A model generated the notes under the pieces. That model worked only from the letters and a program-made list of their open reading frames with translations, searched no databases and was not told where the DNA came from. This document shows, piece after piece, positions 35,191-47,741 of a stretch of DNA of 64,000 nt. Location of the stretch: positions 3,361,501-3,425,500 of the forward strand of contig SMMW01000576.1 in the NCBI GenBank assembly GCA_004794655.1. The letters are read 5' to 3'. Numbering within the stretch: the stretch's first letter is position 1; every line of letters starts with the position of its first letter. Source of the stretch: Marisa cornuarietis. Its lineage: Eukaryota > Mollusca > Gastropoda > Architaenioglossa > Ampullariidae. Position numbers and translations under genes: made by a program.

Positions 35191-36423
35191 TGAGCAAATA
35201 GACGACGACATCTGCTTTTAGCGTTAGGCCCGTCTTGTAGGATGGTACAAATGTTTCCATCTCAGGCTGTAGTCACTATACGTGCTATCACTTGCTGAAA
35301 GAGCTGTCACTCAGTCATCACTGCATTTATTCCTGAGCCCTTTAATCACCAGAGCTCACACTGGTCAGTCTCGCAGTTTTCTGCGATACGCAAAGACAGT
35401 AAATCAGCTGACTTTGCTGGTAATGCTGTCCTCCTACAAACAGGATACCGCAAACCGCACCGCCGGCTTATGTGTGCTTTGTCCACGCAAGTTAGTTTTC
35501 CACCACGAGACTAAGCTGGCAGGCCTTTCCTCTCAAGCTTCCCAATGCTGCCAGGTATCGCAGTGCAGACATGGCTGTCGGACAGAGAGGAAAATAACTG
35601 GTCGGTTCCTTTTGGCCTCGAGCCTAAACAGCGTGCTTCGTGTTTGGCCTGTGGCGACAGTCATTCCCTGCCTTCTGTGTGTGTGTGTTAGACAATATTA
35701 GTTATTACTTAACACTTGTCACTTACACCACCCCTAGCACTACCACCACCATAATTCGTAAGTTTGTCGTCTGAGGTTGGATAGATGAGACAATCCAACA
35801 CCGCTCTCTGTTGTCTCTTTTGTTATTGGGGCTGTGTGTGCAAGTTTGCTTTTTGTTTTACGAGGGTTCAAAGGTCTCGCCTCGAAGGTTGCATCCTTTA
35901 ACAGTTCGTGACACTGCGCAAGCTTTCATGCGCGTAGGACAATGCATATTATTATGTGAGAACATGCAGATTTTGTCTCTTTGTCGACATTATTATTATA
36001 ATTATTGGTGTTGCAAGCATTTGTGCTTTGCTTTTTTGAGAAGTATCGATTCCTATGAAACATTAATTCTGCCTTATGTCGACGTTTAAAAAAATATAAA
36101 AAAATTATTTTGTGGACTTAATGTCGTTTGCAGAATTATGCGCGGTTTTTCTTTTACATACTGTCCAACTTGGCAGTTTTAATTTATCAGATTTTGATAC
36201 AATAGCGGGAGACTTTTATCTTAAATGTATGTAATTAGGATTTAGATAACAGTACAAGTAATTTGTGAATCTGTTCTTATCTGTTTTTTGTTTTTTTTTA
36301 CGTGCACACTGCTGCAAACGTAAGGCTTCAAGTGTGCCATACATTAACTAGGATCACGGATTTGACTGTCGAATGCTTTTCATTCCTGAACATGAACATA
36401 ACTCGAGGATGAACACGATTTAT
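35191..36423. other. Unassigned DNA
   Basis: No gene is called. A 139-codon plus-strand frame at 35282-35701 opens at a GTG rather than ATG, has no motif, and ends through a GT microsatellite. Low AT-rich complexity from 35980 to 36300. Confidence 0.4.
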
Positions 36424-36606
36424 CTAGGCTGAAGGTGAGGATGACTTTGAAGACTGCAAAGCCGCACTTGGGTTCCATTTCGTGACCGAACTCCTCGTGC
36501 ATTTTAGCCTTTTTGCCGCTGCGATCGTCAGGTGATCTTCGCTGCACCGTCTCTCGTCTTTTGTCAATGCATCAAACACATCGTCGAATCGCGTAGATGC
36601 CACCAT
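36424..36606 (-). CDS. Hypothetical small reverse-strand ORF, about 60 codons
   Basis: ATG at 36604-36606 (GATCATGGTGG context) opens a frame to a TAG at 36424-36426. The composition is balanced and polar (FDDVFDALTKDERRC, then a basic stretch and a Ser-rich end), more coding-like than most frames here. A TTTATAAG motif lies only about 15 to 20 bases upstream of this ATG, too close to serve as its TATA box unless transcription starts downstream. No family is recognised. Confidence 0.25.
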   Translation of the reverse strand: MVASTRFDDVFDALTKDERRCSEDHLTIAAAKRLKCTRSSVTKWNPSAALQSSKSSSPSA

Positions 36607-37635
36607 GATCGCCAAGTCTTATAAACAGCCGCACTGTCGATCCGCGCACATCTAGCCTCGCAGCGGCGCTGGCCCGGGTCTGATCCCCGACTTATGCTTG
36701 AGCTTTGTTCCACTTTCCATCCACGTTTCATACGATGCAGATCGACACAAACAAGCCTAAACTCTACACTTGTCTCAGGTGGGGCACGCGTATCAGTGGT
36801 ACATCAGCAATCAGATAGCCAGATGTCCCTGCGCAAGTGGGTCACTCGGCGTGTCATCTCTGCTGTGTGTGTGTGTGTGTGTACCTTGGCCTTCATTCCA
36901 GTCATATTAGCCCGCAGGGACTTGTGATTATCTTAGTACAGACAGTAAATATTCCACAGAATTTCTGATGACATTACATACATCTTGTTCAGGCTTCCCC
37001 ACCCCCGCTTTGTCTCTCTCCTCCTTTGCAGGGGAAAAAAGGTTGTGCGTAACCGTTCCACTCTTGAGTAACACTTCTTTCCAGTACATGAATCTGAACT
37101 GTTCTAAGAGTCCACATTAAACATGCACATAAAGACTACTGCATTGCAAGTGGGTATGAAATAGAGCATTGACAATTATCCTTGAATAAATCACACGACC
37201 ATGTAATTCAGTCTTGAAATTACGGCATCTAGGCTACAATATTATAAACTTTTTCTATGTTTTTAAAACAGACTTTTTAACTGCCTCTTTGGAAGAACCC
37301 AGAACAATGCTGTGTGCACTGTTAATGTGCTGGAACGTTTCAACACAATGAACAGCCCTGATACTGATAAAACGGGTTTCTTCTATTCTGCAGGCTTCTT
37401 GTTTGTACTATATATCAGACTCTGAGCGTTGTTTATGTTTATTTTCAGATCCCATTATTTAAAATCACATTTTAAAACACAAAACTTCTTCCTTAAATAC
37501 CTTTGATAATTATCAGACGTCCTATACGCGTCTCTGTCCCACCTGTATGGTGTGCATTTGTTTAGGATTTACTCATTTATGCATTATTTCCATTCCTTGC
37601 TGTTCTCAGTGAAGGCGTTTAAAACTTCTGTCCTA

Positions 37636-37953
37636 ATGGACGGACATGTTTCTAATAATAATCATCCGTCGGGCCCACCGTTCTGTTCTTCCACCCTTAC
37701 TTCGTCTAGTCCCCGGATGCAGGTCGTTCCGAGGCACGAAGAAGGGTGTTTTGATGCATACGGTGCAAAATCTCTCGACCGACTGGCACCATCTGAGGAC
37801 AAGATGAACGCCCAATTGTTTACGTTGCTGGAACATACCGCGCGTATGGCTTGCTTTTTTTCCAATGCCGGTGCCAAATCTAACTTGATAAAACCGCCAG
37901 CAGAAAATGAGAGCGCAGTTCTTCTCTCTTGCACGCAGACGTACATCGGATAA
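37636..37953 (+). CDS. Candidate terminal exon or small ORF, 105 codons
   Basis: The open frame continues upstream to a TTGCTGTTCTCAG acceptor-like site ending near 37610. From there the frame is open to TAA at 37951-37953, with an in-frame ATG at 37636. The product is polar: a Ser/Pro-rich start, a central acidic-hydrophobic helix (LDRLAPSEDKMNAQLFTLLE) and a short end. The composition is even and free of simple repeats. The antisense frames are also open because of GC content, which weakens the case. No known domain. Confidence 0.3.
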   Translation: MDGHVSNNNHPSGPPFCSSTLTSSSPRMQVVPRHEEGCFDAYGAKSLDRLAPSEDKMNAQLFTLLEHTARMACFFSNAGAKSNLIKPPAENESAVLLSCTQTYIG

Positions 37954-40900
37954 TGGCAATTACGCACAGCAGCTGAAGACCCCTCCACCCTAACTGGTCC
38001 AGGATTGCATACAAAAACTGTTTATTTGTCTTTGAAGTGAAATTAAAGACTAGGGGAACTAGTGTCGATGATCGCTTATTTGTTTTTGTGTGTTTGGGAT
38101 TAGGGTAAGTTTTGTCAAGTTGCCAGTAAGGTCAGTCGTAGCCATTGGCCAATGGCAATATAGGCAGAGAAGAAAGAGTCTAGGCGATGAAATTTCCAGT
38201 GGTATGATTATGGGATGGACGGAGAGAAGACTGGAAAGCAGAAAGACGTTCGCGTGTGCGTCTTTGCTTCAGCTACTACGCACATAGTTTCCAGTGGGAC
38301 CAGGCGAATCGCGAATGGATTTTATGAAAAAGGATGCAAGTCGAGGTGGTTGCATACATTATTGGGCTGCATATAATCAGTTCCTCTGGTTTACCACAAC
38401 AATGCATGTGTACGCCACTAAGGGATGTGATCAGGGGCATTTGGTTATGACCAAGAAGCAGCGAGTACCTCTTGTACTTCTGCACATCGGGGTAGGTTTG
38501 CCGCTCGACATAAATGCGGGGAACGTGGAGAAGTCTAAAACTCTCTTTCGTCAGACGAAACCAGAACAACTTTGAAATTTGGCATAGAAGCTTGGTAACG
38601 GCAGTGAGTATTTCAAGGATGGAGCACTGGTTTTCAAAACAGAACCTTTACAACAGTGCCGAGGGGAGGGGGGCGTTTTTCTCTCCCCTGATTTCTCATT
38701 CTTTCTCTTCCTTCTCCCTGATCTCTCTCAAACAGTCCAACAACCATAACTGTTGGGTAGTGTGCAGTATACACAGTTCTCTGGAGCATGACAATCATGC
38801 CTGCATATGGCCATAAACATTGCCTGGTGAAAATTAGGCCCGCGCCTCATCCCAGCCCCCAGGATGTGTATACCGTACACAAGTATCACTATCACATGTA
38901 ATTACCCGCCTCAGGACTATCGCTTGTCATCTTCCTTGAATTTATGGAATAGCTCGGTGTTTTAGGGACACACACCCAAGCCTGTTCAACATTACTTCGT
39001 TAGATGAAGAACGTTTTGTGCGGGCTGGTTGGTTGGGGGGTGGGATAGATGTACTTGTCGTGCCTGCATGTGTTTACTCGTTGACACATGAAGAAAAGGA
39101 TTTATCTGCCTCTAGATAAGTGCATCAACTCTGAGGTGACGTTGATGCTGCAGAACGTTGGGGTCAGTTGAACGATTTTAGCTCTAGCCGTTAAAAATAC
39201 GACGAGTCCGCGGTTTGTCATATGACTAACGTGTTATCATCTGATCTCTCTGGTGAACAGTTTGGCTAACAGTACTAATGATCTAGAGGATATTTTGGCA
39301 AACAGTTTAATTGTTCATCGAATGGTTTAAATAACTCGTTTACCATCTGGTTGTTCTTGTTCTCAGTCTATTGTTGCTTCTGTTATGTCAGTGACTCTCG
39401 CGCTGGATGGCTTGCTCTACGAGTTTTTAAAGTCTTATCCCTGGTACTCTCACTTACTCTACGGCTTTAAGCTGTGCAGTGGTCGATCGTGTCCCCTTCG
39501 TCAGCTTGTGCAGCTGTGTGGGGGCAATGACTGCACTCATTGTATGATTTTTGGATACGGGGACAGGGCTATGGAGGGGTGAGCTATGTGCAGTGTCTCA
39601 AAGGTACTACACTCTAGCAAACGTCACCTTTATTACTGTGGTAGAAGGAAAAGGCGAGCGAATGATGTTATCTGACCAACGACCGAGCAGAGATTGTTGT
39701 CGGAACGAAAAAAAACCGCTTGGACCATAAATTTCCGGCGCAGACTGTCGGCGGTGACACCCTATGCAAGCTGCTGCTTGCTTCATTTGTCCAATAAGGC
39801 GACGTGACCCTTTGTACCGTCCACATCAGCCTGTTGGCTTTGGCCATTGTGCTCTGTCTGCTCGCATCGAGATCTACACATTCTGCACACTGGCGTACCA
39901 GTTTCCTTCGGAATGGTGGGCAATTTAAATCTCCACAAACAAGGCCTGGATACGTGGTATGCGTACAAGGTGGACTGCAGAGAGCAGAAAAATACACGTG
40001 ATTTCATAAACCAGTCTCCTAACAGGTTTTTATCAGATAACCATTGTTATTATGTCATCGATGGGGTTGAAGGGATGTAGGGGTGGATTTTACAAAGTTA
40101 GCTGTTTTGTATTTCTATAATAAATGTTAAATATTTGAAAATAAATGCTGATTTGATGATGGCTGTTAAGACAAACTGACAGAACACGCAAAAATGCCTC
40201 CTTATCTCTTGCAGGATAGTAGAGCAGACATAGTAACCATGCCTTTTAAAAAGGACAGTCGTCGTCTAACTTCGTCGTGTTAACAAAGCTCTGAATAATC
40301 AGTTCAGTTTTCCTTTTACATTTCCTTACTATTCTCCCTCTCCACAAGTGTTTGGTTCTCATCAGAGACTTGATAAGTCAGCTTCGTCTTCAGTACTTCT
40401 GATTAGGTGTTTTCTCTCCAGATTTTTCTAGAATGAAAATCGTTTTAGCCCCTGACTTCGCTCCCTCACTAGTCTCTGTGATCTGCGCCAATGTGCCCAT
40501 CCTACCCATTCCCAATTTCTTTGTGCACTAAAGGCCTGTGCCAACAGTCTAAGCTGTAATTGTGTTGTCAGTGACTTTGCTAAGACAAAAGACACGAACT
40601 CCGCTCATCCAGCATCACCCCCTCCCCTCCCCCCCCCAAAAAAAAAAACCAACCCGAAAAAAAGAAACTTGAAACGAGAGGTAAGCTGATTCTCCGCATC
40701 GCTGACTCAAAGTGCATGTGCGTATATGAAACATATGGAACAAAAGAGAACCTTCATTGCCTAGCCTGTGCAGAAGATGAGTGATGTGGAATTCGTCCCA
40801 AGCCTAGGGATTTTCCCCAGGCTATTGCCTGTGATCTTGCAAAAGCTGAAGGATAGAGCATTTGAACAGATAAGATTGTTGCATGCTTGAGCCTGAGCCT

Positions 40901-41342
40901 GAGCCTGACGGCATTTCATCATTTTTCCCTCAACGAGCTACCAGCTGCAAATACCGGGTGAAAGCTTTGGGAAAGTGCCCGTATAGACAGCATTTATTTA
41001 TGGGAGAATATGATGCTTATATATTTTTTAGCAGTTTGTTTCTGCCACTGAGCCAGCTGGGACTCAAGAAGCGAGTGGGGCAGAACAGAGTTGGTGGTGG
41101 TGGGGATGGTGGGGACACTAGAAGCGCAGATTTTGGCAGATATATTTATAGATTGTACAGTTACAATCAAGCACGGCTTCAACTATTCTTGACAAATGGC
41201 AATAGCAGAGCAGTAATTAGTGTTAATATTCATTGAGAATTGCTGCTAATCTTGCATTTTGCTGTGATAATAATCAGAGTATTGATATGATATTCTCTAA
41301 CATAGTCTACACCGACTCGCATAGGTCTTAAAATCTGCATCA
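37954..41342. other. Unassigned DNA
   Basis: No gene is called. Overlapping sense and antisense frames at 38276-38575 and 39668-40080 have no motif or splice support. A GAGCCT triplication lies at about 40889-40907, and a C run adjoining an A run at 40629-40648. Confidence 0.4.
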
Positions 41343-41631
41343 CTACGTGTACCTAATGAGCCGTGCCAACGAATACGTGCGTTGACGGAAATATCTGACA
41401 TTCGTTTGTTTTGTAAAAGTTATATTTGAATCTTCTAGTGCTGTATGTTTTTCGTCTCGACAGTTCTCCATTACATTTTCTTCATATTGATATAGAATTA
41501 CGAATGATGCGACTGACTTTGGTGCAAACCTAAATGTTGTGATTCTTGACAGATGTTCTAGGCTAAGCTGCTCGTGTGGGTTAGCTGCGAAATTTATTTT
41601 GTCCATGTCAGACATTTTTTCGCGATACGTT
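41343..41631 (-). CDS. Candidate coding exon with strong splice acceptor
   Basis: On the reverse strand a long pyrimidine tract ending TTTTTTTTCTTTCCAG lies at about 41632-41647, followed by a frame open from 41631 to a stop at 41343. An in-frame ATG sits at 41613-41615. The peptide is polar and varied (MSDMDKINFAANPHEQLSLE..., then a basic/aromatic end), with no simple repeats. A GT that could serve as donor follows GGCTCATTAG near 41353. This is the best acceptor-plus-frame combination on the minus strand. No family is recognised. It could be an internal exon, or a chance frame behind an intronic pyrimidine tract. Confidence 0.35.
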
Positions 41632-41699
41632 CTGGAAAGAAAAAAAATAAAGCTCTTAATTATGTAGTGCATTTCTTCATAAAATAGCGAACTCACTGC

Positions 41700-42401
41700 G
41701 CTTCACAAAAGAGAATAACACAAAAGACACGAAATTGGCAATTAAGATACGATAGTCGTGTGGAGTGAAAGGGCAGTGGAATCGGTGCTGCTTTTTCACA
41801 GTTCAAGATGTCAGATTTAAACAGTTCAGCGCTGTGCTTCATAAAAGCCGTGTCATCGGTTACAAATTTACGTATTTTTTGTCAGAGTACCTAGAAAAAG
41901 CGTTGCACAACTCCCAGTTCAATCTTTTCGCCACAATCATCTCGTTGAAATCAATGAAAGTATGGCTGCTAGACGCACTGTTTGTCCAAAGTCAGCGAAG
42001 TAACTCTTGCAGAAATTTATTTCGCGGACTACTCAATGTCACAGTAAGATTGGTCATGAGGTCACTAAGGTGAAACGTCAATCGGTTAATTGCTTACGAA
42101 TGGTTCGACTGAGATCTGCACACACCAGCCGGTTGTTGTAGTTAAGAATAATACTCCGAACTACAATTTTCATACCTAGATCGATTTGGTCAAAAGCCAG
42201 CTGTAGCTTTAAGCGTGTATAATGTGCATGTATATTCAACTGGGGGGGAAAGAGTGGGGGGGGGGAATCGGTTGACGTGTTCGCAGTGGGGACAACGTCC
42301 TCGCCTGGCACAAAGGTGGCCCTCGTGACGACAGCGCTAAATAAATCGTGACAGAGGCTTTCTCGCCACACTTCCGCTGCTCTGACCGCCAGTCCTTCAC
42401 T
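41700..42401. other. Unassigned DNA
   Basis: A 102-codon frame at 41765-42073 opens at GTG and lacks motifs. G runs lie at 42242-42248 and 42257-42266. Nothing else is recognised. Confidence 0.35.
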
Positions 42402-42638
42402 ATGAATGCTCAGAATATGTACACGGACTTACTTCATAAATGCACAGGAAACTCATTTAGCAGGTTGTTAGATGCAAACCTCTTTGATTATGAGCTGCTG
42501 GGAAAAAATTCTGAGTTTGTGACCTGCGTGTCAGGGAAAGCGAATCTTATCAGGGAGGTGAATACAGAGTATGGTGAGGTGTTGTATCTTCTTACTGGTG
42601 GTCCTTGTACGAGTGCCTTCTTACTTGCCCCTAACTAA
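42402..42638 (+). CDS. Candidate small ORF or terminal exon, 78 codons
   Basis: ATG at 42402 follows an acceptor-like CTGCTCTGACCGCCAG by nine bases. The frame ends with TAA at 42636-42638. The peptide is even in composition (MNAQNMYTDLLHKC..., LLDANLFDYELLGK, then a Gly/Leu end) with no repeats. No family or membrane segment is recognised. It might be the last exon of a gene, or a chance frame. Confidence 0.28.
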   Translation: MNAQNMYTDLLHKCTGNSFSRLLDANLFDYELLGKNSEFVTCVSGKANLIREVNTEYGEVLYLLTGGPCTSAFLLAPN

Positions 42639-45600
42639 CGAAAATGAGGAAAAGGCCATCCTCGTGTGTCTACAGACATGTGGTGGGCAGCCAGTTCCTA
42701 AGGCGACTTTCAAACCCCAATTCTCACCGCAGCAACTTTGGATTTAACAGCGAGTTGAACTGTTTTTAGCATCCAGAGGAATTCGCGGACATTTTTTTTT
42801 GGCAGGAAGCGTGCAGTCTAAACATTCTCGTTTCATTTGATTGTTCGCTGCTCTTTCTCCCTCCCTTCTCCCCCGGACTGTTTTCGCTCAGCCGAGGATC
42901 AGCACACCTCGGGGTCGGAGGCACGCAATCCGTTAGCGAGCGTGTAATAGCGGAGAGTGCTATAGTATACGAGACATCTGCCAAACCTTGAGACAAACTT
43001 AGTCTTGACGGCTTTTTTTTCTTTTAAAAGTATCAGCCAGTCTGTGAAATTGCCTCTAAGCTTTCTTTAAAATACTTCTTTTGAGCCATGCTGATGAAAC
43101 TTCTGCAAAACCAAAGCTCACAAATGAATCAGTGACTTACTGCTAGAAGATTGGGCTTATGTATGATATGTCATTGTGTGTGTATATGTGTGTTTGGGGT
43201 GGGTGGGGGAATAGGTGTAAGACAACCTTGCCGATACCATCTCTGAACTTTCCCATTCCTTGACTTTGCTTTCGACTAGAGTGGACATAGCAAGCTGACG
43301 CATGCTGCACGTGTTGTCAAGCTCTAGTAAGCCCAGCTCGCCATTACATTTACTCCACTACACGATCCAGGCTCTGTCATCGCGCTGCTGTAAGCAGCCA
43401 TCTTGAGGGGCAGAAGTGTCGGCTAGCAACAGTTTACATCCGCTGCGCCTTCCGCCGGTGGCCCGGGGGAGGGTGGCTGGCAGAAAAGGGGGCGTGGTAC
43501 ACATGTGGGAACAGAGGCGCGCGCGGCCTGCCGACTGCACATCAACAGGCTAATTGTCAAGTGTAATGGACACGGCTGATAAAACCTGCTGCTCACACTT
43601 CGGCGGCAGAACGTTGGCTACACACACACACACACACAGAGGAAGGTGAAAGTGTATACAGTTGCACTTGGTAACTATAGACGCCCACCCCTCCCCCCAA
43701 CACACATGCCGGCACTGACTGGTCAACGCCGACTTCCCTTTAGTTGTTTTCCCTTCTTTGTGGTGTTTTCTGTGTGAAATTTTCTCACATCAAGCAAAAA
43801 ATTAAAGCACGGAGCATACCGGATTAGCGGGTTAGGACAGGTGCGCGGGGTTGGGGGGGGAGGAGGGTTGTGGTCGGCAGATAACTACAAGTGTTCAGAC
43901 AAAATTGTATGCTGATTGCGGAAGTTATTTTTAGCGCCTGCCACCCGGCTTTTGCATTCTGCACCCCTCTAACCTGGCTAAGCCCCCTCCTGCCTTCGCC
44001 AACAGGTAAAATCTTCCCCCGTGCTGCTGCCGACCGTTTTGCCACGCTGTTACCGGCCCCAGGGCCCACAACTTCTTCCCTCAGCCTTCTTCACAGGAGC
44101 ACAGACCCGAAGTTTGGGGCTTTCTTTTCGCTGCCCTGTGTGTGTGTGTTTGCCGGCAGTTGATTCAAGGCTTTGTGGATCAGCGTGACTGGAGTTACCA
44201 AAAAAAAAAAAAAAAAAAAATCACGGAAGGCCAGAAAGAGACCATGGTTTGGTAGTAGGCCAGAGAACATTGAACTACTACAACCCCTGCATCCTCTCCT
44301 CCATCGATCGAGCAGCGGGTCGAGTAGAGGAGCGCCCTGGGAAGGCGGTCCGGCGTTGGGTCTGTCTGTCTACCTGTGACAAGTTTTTGGTAACATCTGA
44401 ACTGAACATCTTCAGCGAACTTTGTAGTGCCATCTGCCACCAGCGCCGCCTGTTTGTTTGTTTAGTTGGCTGTTGTTTTTTTAATGAAAAAACTGTCTTC
44501 GCCCTTTTGGTCCACTCTTCAGCCACCTTCCCGTGTTACCCATAAAACATTCGAATTGTTTTTGATCGCCAGCTGATAATGTTCACCAGATTAGTGTTTT
44601 GATCTGTTGGAGCGCTGCCGGCAGAATCTGATCACATTCGGCTGTTCACTATTGTATCTGGTAAAGGGGACACCACAAGCAAGATCGCACAAAAAATTCG
44701 TGAAGCTCTTACCTGTTGGTTTTGTTGTGTGGCTGAGAGATTTTTTTTGCGGGGGAGAAGTGATGGGAGGGGAAAGTTTTGACCTGTGACCGAATTCCGC
44801 AACGAAAACCTCCTAAGTTCGTCGCTTGTCCTGTTATCCGGTGGCAAGGGACTCACTCTTGAGGGGCCAGGTCAGCTCCCCTGTGGCGTTAGTGCGTGCG
44901 TATCATTGCACAGCAACACTCGGCGAGTCGCACTGTACGGCCACAGAAGGTAACGAGTGTTGTTGCTATCACACGACCAACCTTTTGCGGCAGGCGGCAC
45001 AGACCGTGCGCACTTACATAGCCTGTGATCGTCACACATCAAATCACAAAGGACGCGTGCTATTTACCTGGCCCTTCTTGTGTGGTGCTACAGTGCAAGT
45101 GTCATCTTCAGGGCTCGGCAGCCTCAGTTTCCCCTTTTTGTTTTTTTTTAAATAGTTCACTGTGGAAATAGCTGGAGTTGTGGAGGATAAGGCGGCGTTC
45201 AAGTGGTCCCTCGGAGACCTGACAGGATTCCCATACCCTCAGAATGGCAGAGTCCGACCAATCATCCGTCCCGTCACAGACTGAGACTGCAAAATTCTGT
45301 AAGTCCTGGCATTGTGTCTCACGTATTTCTGCATGGTAGCCCATTGCTTTCCCTACTCTGTCGCCTTCAGACTTGTTAGCCACACATCGCCAAATGTTAG
45401 ACTCTTTGGACATTTGTAGATGTGGAGGTCACACAACACATTCACATAATCCAATAGGTGTCTGGTTAATAAAGCACTTTATACCTTCCTTCCATGTCGA
45501 TGATTCCCCATCCCCTCTCGTCTACAATGTATAGATATACACACAGTTTTCTGATGTATATTATGTAAAACTTGTTTTGGGGCTGAGTATAAAACTGAAG

Positions 45601-46334
45601 TAGCGTGCCTTGATAAAGTTCATTATTCGGTAGACACTTTTATATGTGTAGAATATTACACACGATTCATCATAAGCTTTTGACATTGGGTAGTTTATAA
45701 ATAAGATATTTGTGCATCTCTCTCTCTCTCACATACACACACACACACACACTAAGGCACGAGCGAGTTTGCAGTCCAGACTCTAGACCACGTGCCCCTT
45801 GTCTGTCATGTCAATTCGCCAAACACCTTATCGTTCATCCTAAACACTGGGGAGACGTGCCATCAAGCAGCAGTTTATTTTCATCTCGTCTCCTTGTCAG
45901 GCTTGTGGCGATAGCGTGTCGCGTCGCTGACTTTTGGGGCCCGTGATGGGCGTGCAGTTTCCCAGCACGGTGCCTTGTGTATAATGTGACAACACGCCTC
46001 ATCCATAGACCCAACCATTAGCGCGCTATATCGGCAGAGGTTTTTGAGGAAGCCGCACCGACTTGACTACGTGCCAACCTTTTGTAGACATACATAAGCC
46101 AGAACTGAGAGACGGGGGATTGACACAAGACGTGTCGTGTGCTGTGCTTACAATTCTTCGCGAGTCAGTCCGCGTGTCGCATGCATGCGTTCGTGGAACT
46201 CGAGAAGGCATTTGCGGTTAAATTACCTTGTTTCCTGGGGGTGAAACTAGACTAGACAAACTGCTGTGTGTAACTAGTTAAAGTACAACAGCTGGCCTTT
46301 CTTGACTTTCTCGCCCTCAAGGCTTGAGCACCCC
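42639..46334. other. Unassigned DNA, locally GC-rich
   Basis: Frames at 43824-44163 and 44195-44545 overlap on both strands, so none is called. Simple repeats: CA at about 43621-43639, a 21-base A run at 44200-44220, CT/CA at about 45717-45752. The A run lacks any recognisable retrocopy upstream. Confidence 0.4.
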
Positions 46335-46388
46335 TCTCCCCAAATCTTTTTTTGGGGAGAAAGGACTCGCACTGGCAGCGAGTCCTTT
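46335..46388. repeat. Two adjacent perfect hairpins
   Basis: TCTCCCCAAA at 46335-46344 pairs exactly with TTTGGGGAGA at 46351-46360 over a 6-base loop. Immediately after, AAAGGACTCGC at 46360-46370 pairs exactly with GCGAGTCCTTT at 46378-46388 over a 7-base loop. The two stems share base 46360. They are perfect 10- and 11-bp stems with different sequences in 54 bases. This could be a structured RNA element, a repeat end or chance; no known RNA family is recognised. Confidence 0.85.
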
Positions 46389-47559
46389 TGTGTTGGGGCC
46401 TGTAAAAAGATATGGGGCTTTAGCTCTTTGATAGCTGCACGTGTCAGAAAGCTGCATGCAAGCATTGTTTTTATTCGCGGATTACAGTACAGGTACACAC
46501 ACACACACACACACAAAGAAAAAAGATGTTGAAAAAAAAAGTCTTATACAGTGACCTTAAAACTGCAGCTGCTGCTGTTGTTGCTGGCGAAGAGATCCAG
46601 CATGGAAACTAAAGCATTGAAATTGTTTTCTTAAATGGCGAAAAAAGCGGGAAAAGGTGTTTCGCCCTTTAATATCTAGATAATATTCGCATCTTCGTTG
46701 CCATGATCACAAGAAGGCTGTTTCGTCCAATGTTAATGCGGTCGGCCTTTAGTCAATTACTGGAGATAGTGAGCCTGATGGGATACGACAACATTTTCGA
46801 CCCGGAGCACAGCTGTCACTCATGCAATGGTGAACACAAAGCGCAGGTCAAAGGTATCGGCCGTGCGCTGCTAAAGATTAATGTGCTCCCAGCGCTTGCA
46901 TGACCAAGCTAATGTCGCTGTGATTGTACTTTATAGTCTTGTCAAACCTTCGAGACAGAACAGACGATCACAGTCGATAGCTTCTAGTGACATGTAAAAT
47001 TGGTCGTGTGTGTGTGAGTGGGAGAGAGAGAGAGAATGAGAAAGAGCTCTCTAGTCAAGCCTCCCCGTTCAAGAGGCAATATAATCTTTAGAGAAGTAAC
47101 CTGTTTAGGTGGTCCATGTGTCTGCCCACGCTCGTACAACCCTCAACTGATCCTTGAGAAGGAGATAAATGCTAGTAAAGTTTAATACTGTTTTGCGTTG
47201 ATTAGAAGAGAGGAGGCATCTTTGTATCTGTGCGTTACCGAGGTATTTAGAGGCCTTTGAAACCAGCGAACAAGATTCACGGTGCGATCAGCTGCCCATC
47301 TGCAGAGCTCTCACAGTCGGATGGTGTCCACGACTGAACGTAACGTCTGCTTAACTAAGGTTCGGTCCCGTGAACTACAAAATTGGGGTTTTAGCCTTAA
47401 ATATGATTATGTGTATGCTGATGCATTCTTCTGAACATCTGCCTCACTGTAAGGTTTGGTAGGGGTGGAGATGAAAATAACCGATGTCTCGCGTGTCCAA
47501 ATATGCTTGGTGAAGGGGAAATGGTGACCCTTGTTACCTTTGTTTCCAATCGTCAAGAG
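46389..47559. other. Unassigned DNA upstream of the LTR element
   Basis: A CA repeat lies at about 46496-46515 and a GT/GA tract at about 47007-47034. A 66-codon frame at 46703-46903 has no support. Nothing else is recognised before the target site at 47555-47559. Confidence 0.4.
47555..47559. repeat. Target-site duplication, left copy (AAGAG)
   Basis: AAGAG directly precedes the 5' LTR and recurs at 52393-52397 directly after the 3' LTR. Five bases is a usual size for Ty3/Gypsy integrase. Confidence 0.85.
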
Positions 47560-47741
47560 TGTGACATAAGGCAAGTGTTGGCCTTATTCTGAAAATGTAG
47601 AAATCCGTAAAAGGTTTAGTGCGAACTTGGGATAATAAAAGATGGCGCGAAGCCGACATAATGATGTCTCTGCTACGTGTTCTAACTGGAGAGTTTATTG
47701 AATGCCACCACTCATAATACCCACAAACCAATAACACAACA
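47560..47741 (+). repeat. 5' long terminal repeat, 182 bp
   Basis: Begins TGTGACATAA and ends AATAACACAACA, so it has the usual TG...CA ends. It matches the 3' LTR at 52211-52392 over its whole length with no difference seen by eye. GATAATAAAAG near 47631-47641 contains an AATAAA (47634-47639) that could act as the polyadenylation signal, or as a TATA-like element, of the element's transcript. At 182 bp it is short for this group. Confidence 0.97.

Noticed and set aside
35282..35701. 139-codon plus-strand frame
   Set aside because: Starts at GTG, ends through a GT repeat, and shows no motif or splice signal.
36619..36630. TATA box for the 36424-36606 reverse ORF
   Set aside because: The TTTATAAG motif lies too close to the ATG to direct a transcript that includes it.
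44200..44220. 21-base A run as the tail of a processed retrocopy
   Set aside because: No coding or SINE-like sequence precedes it, and no flanking direct repeat was found.
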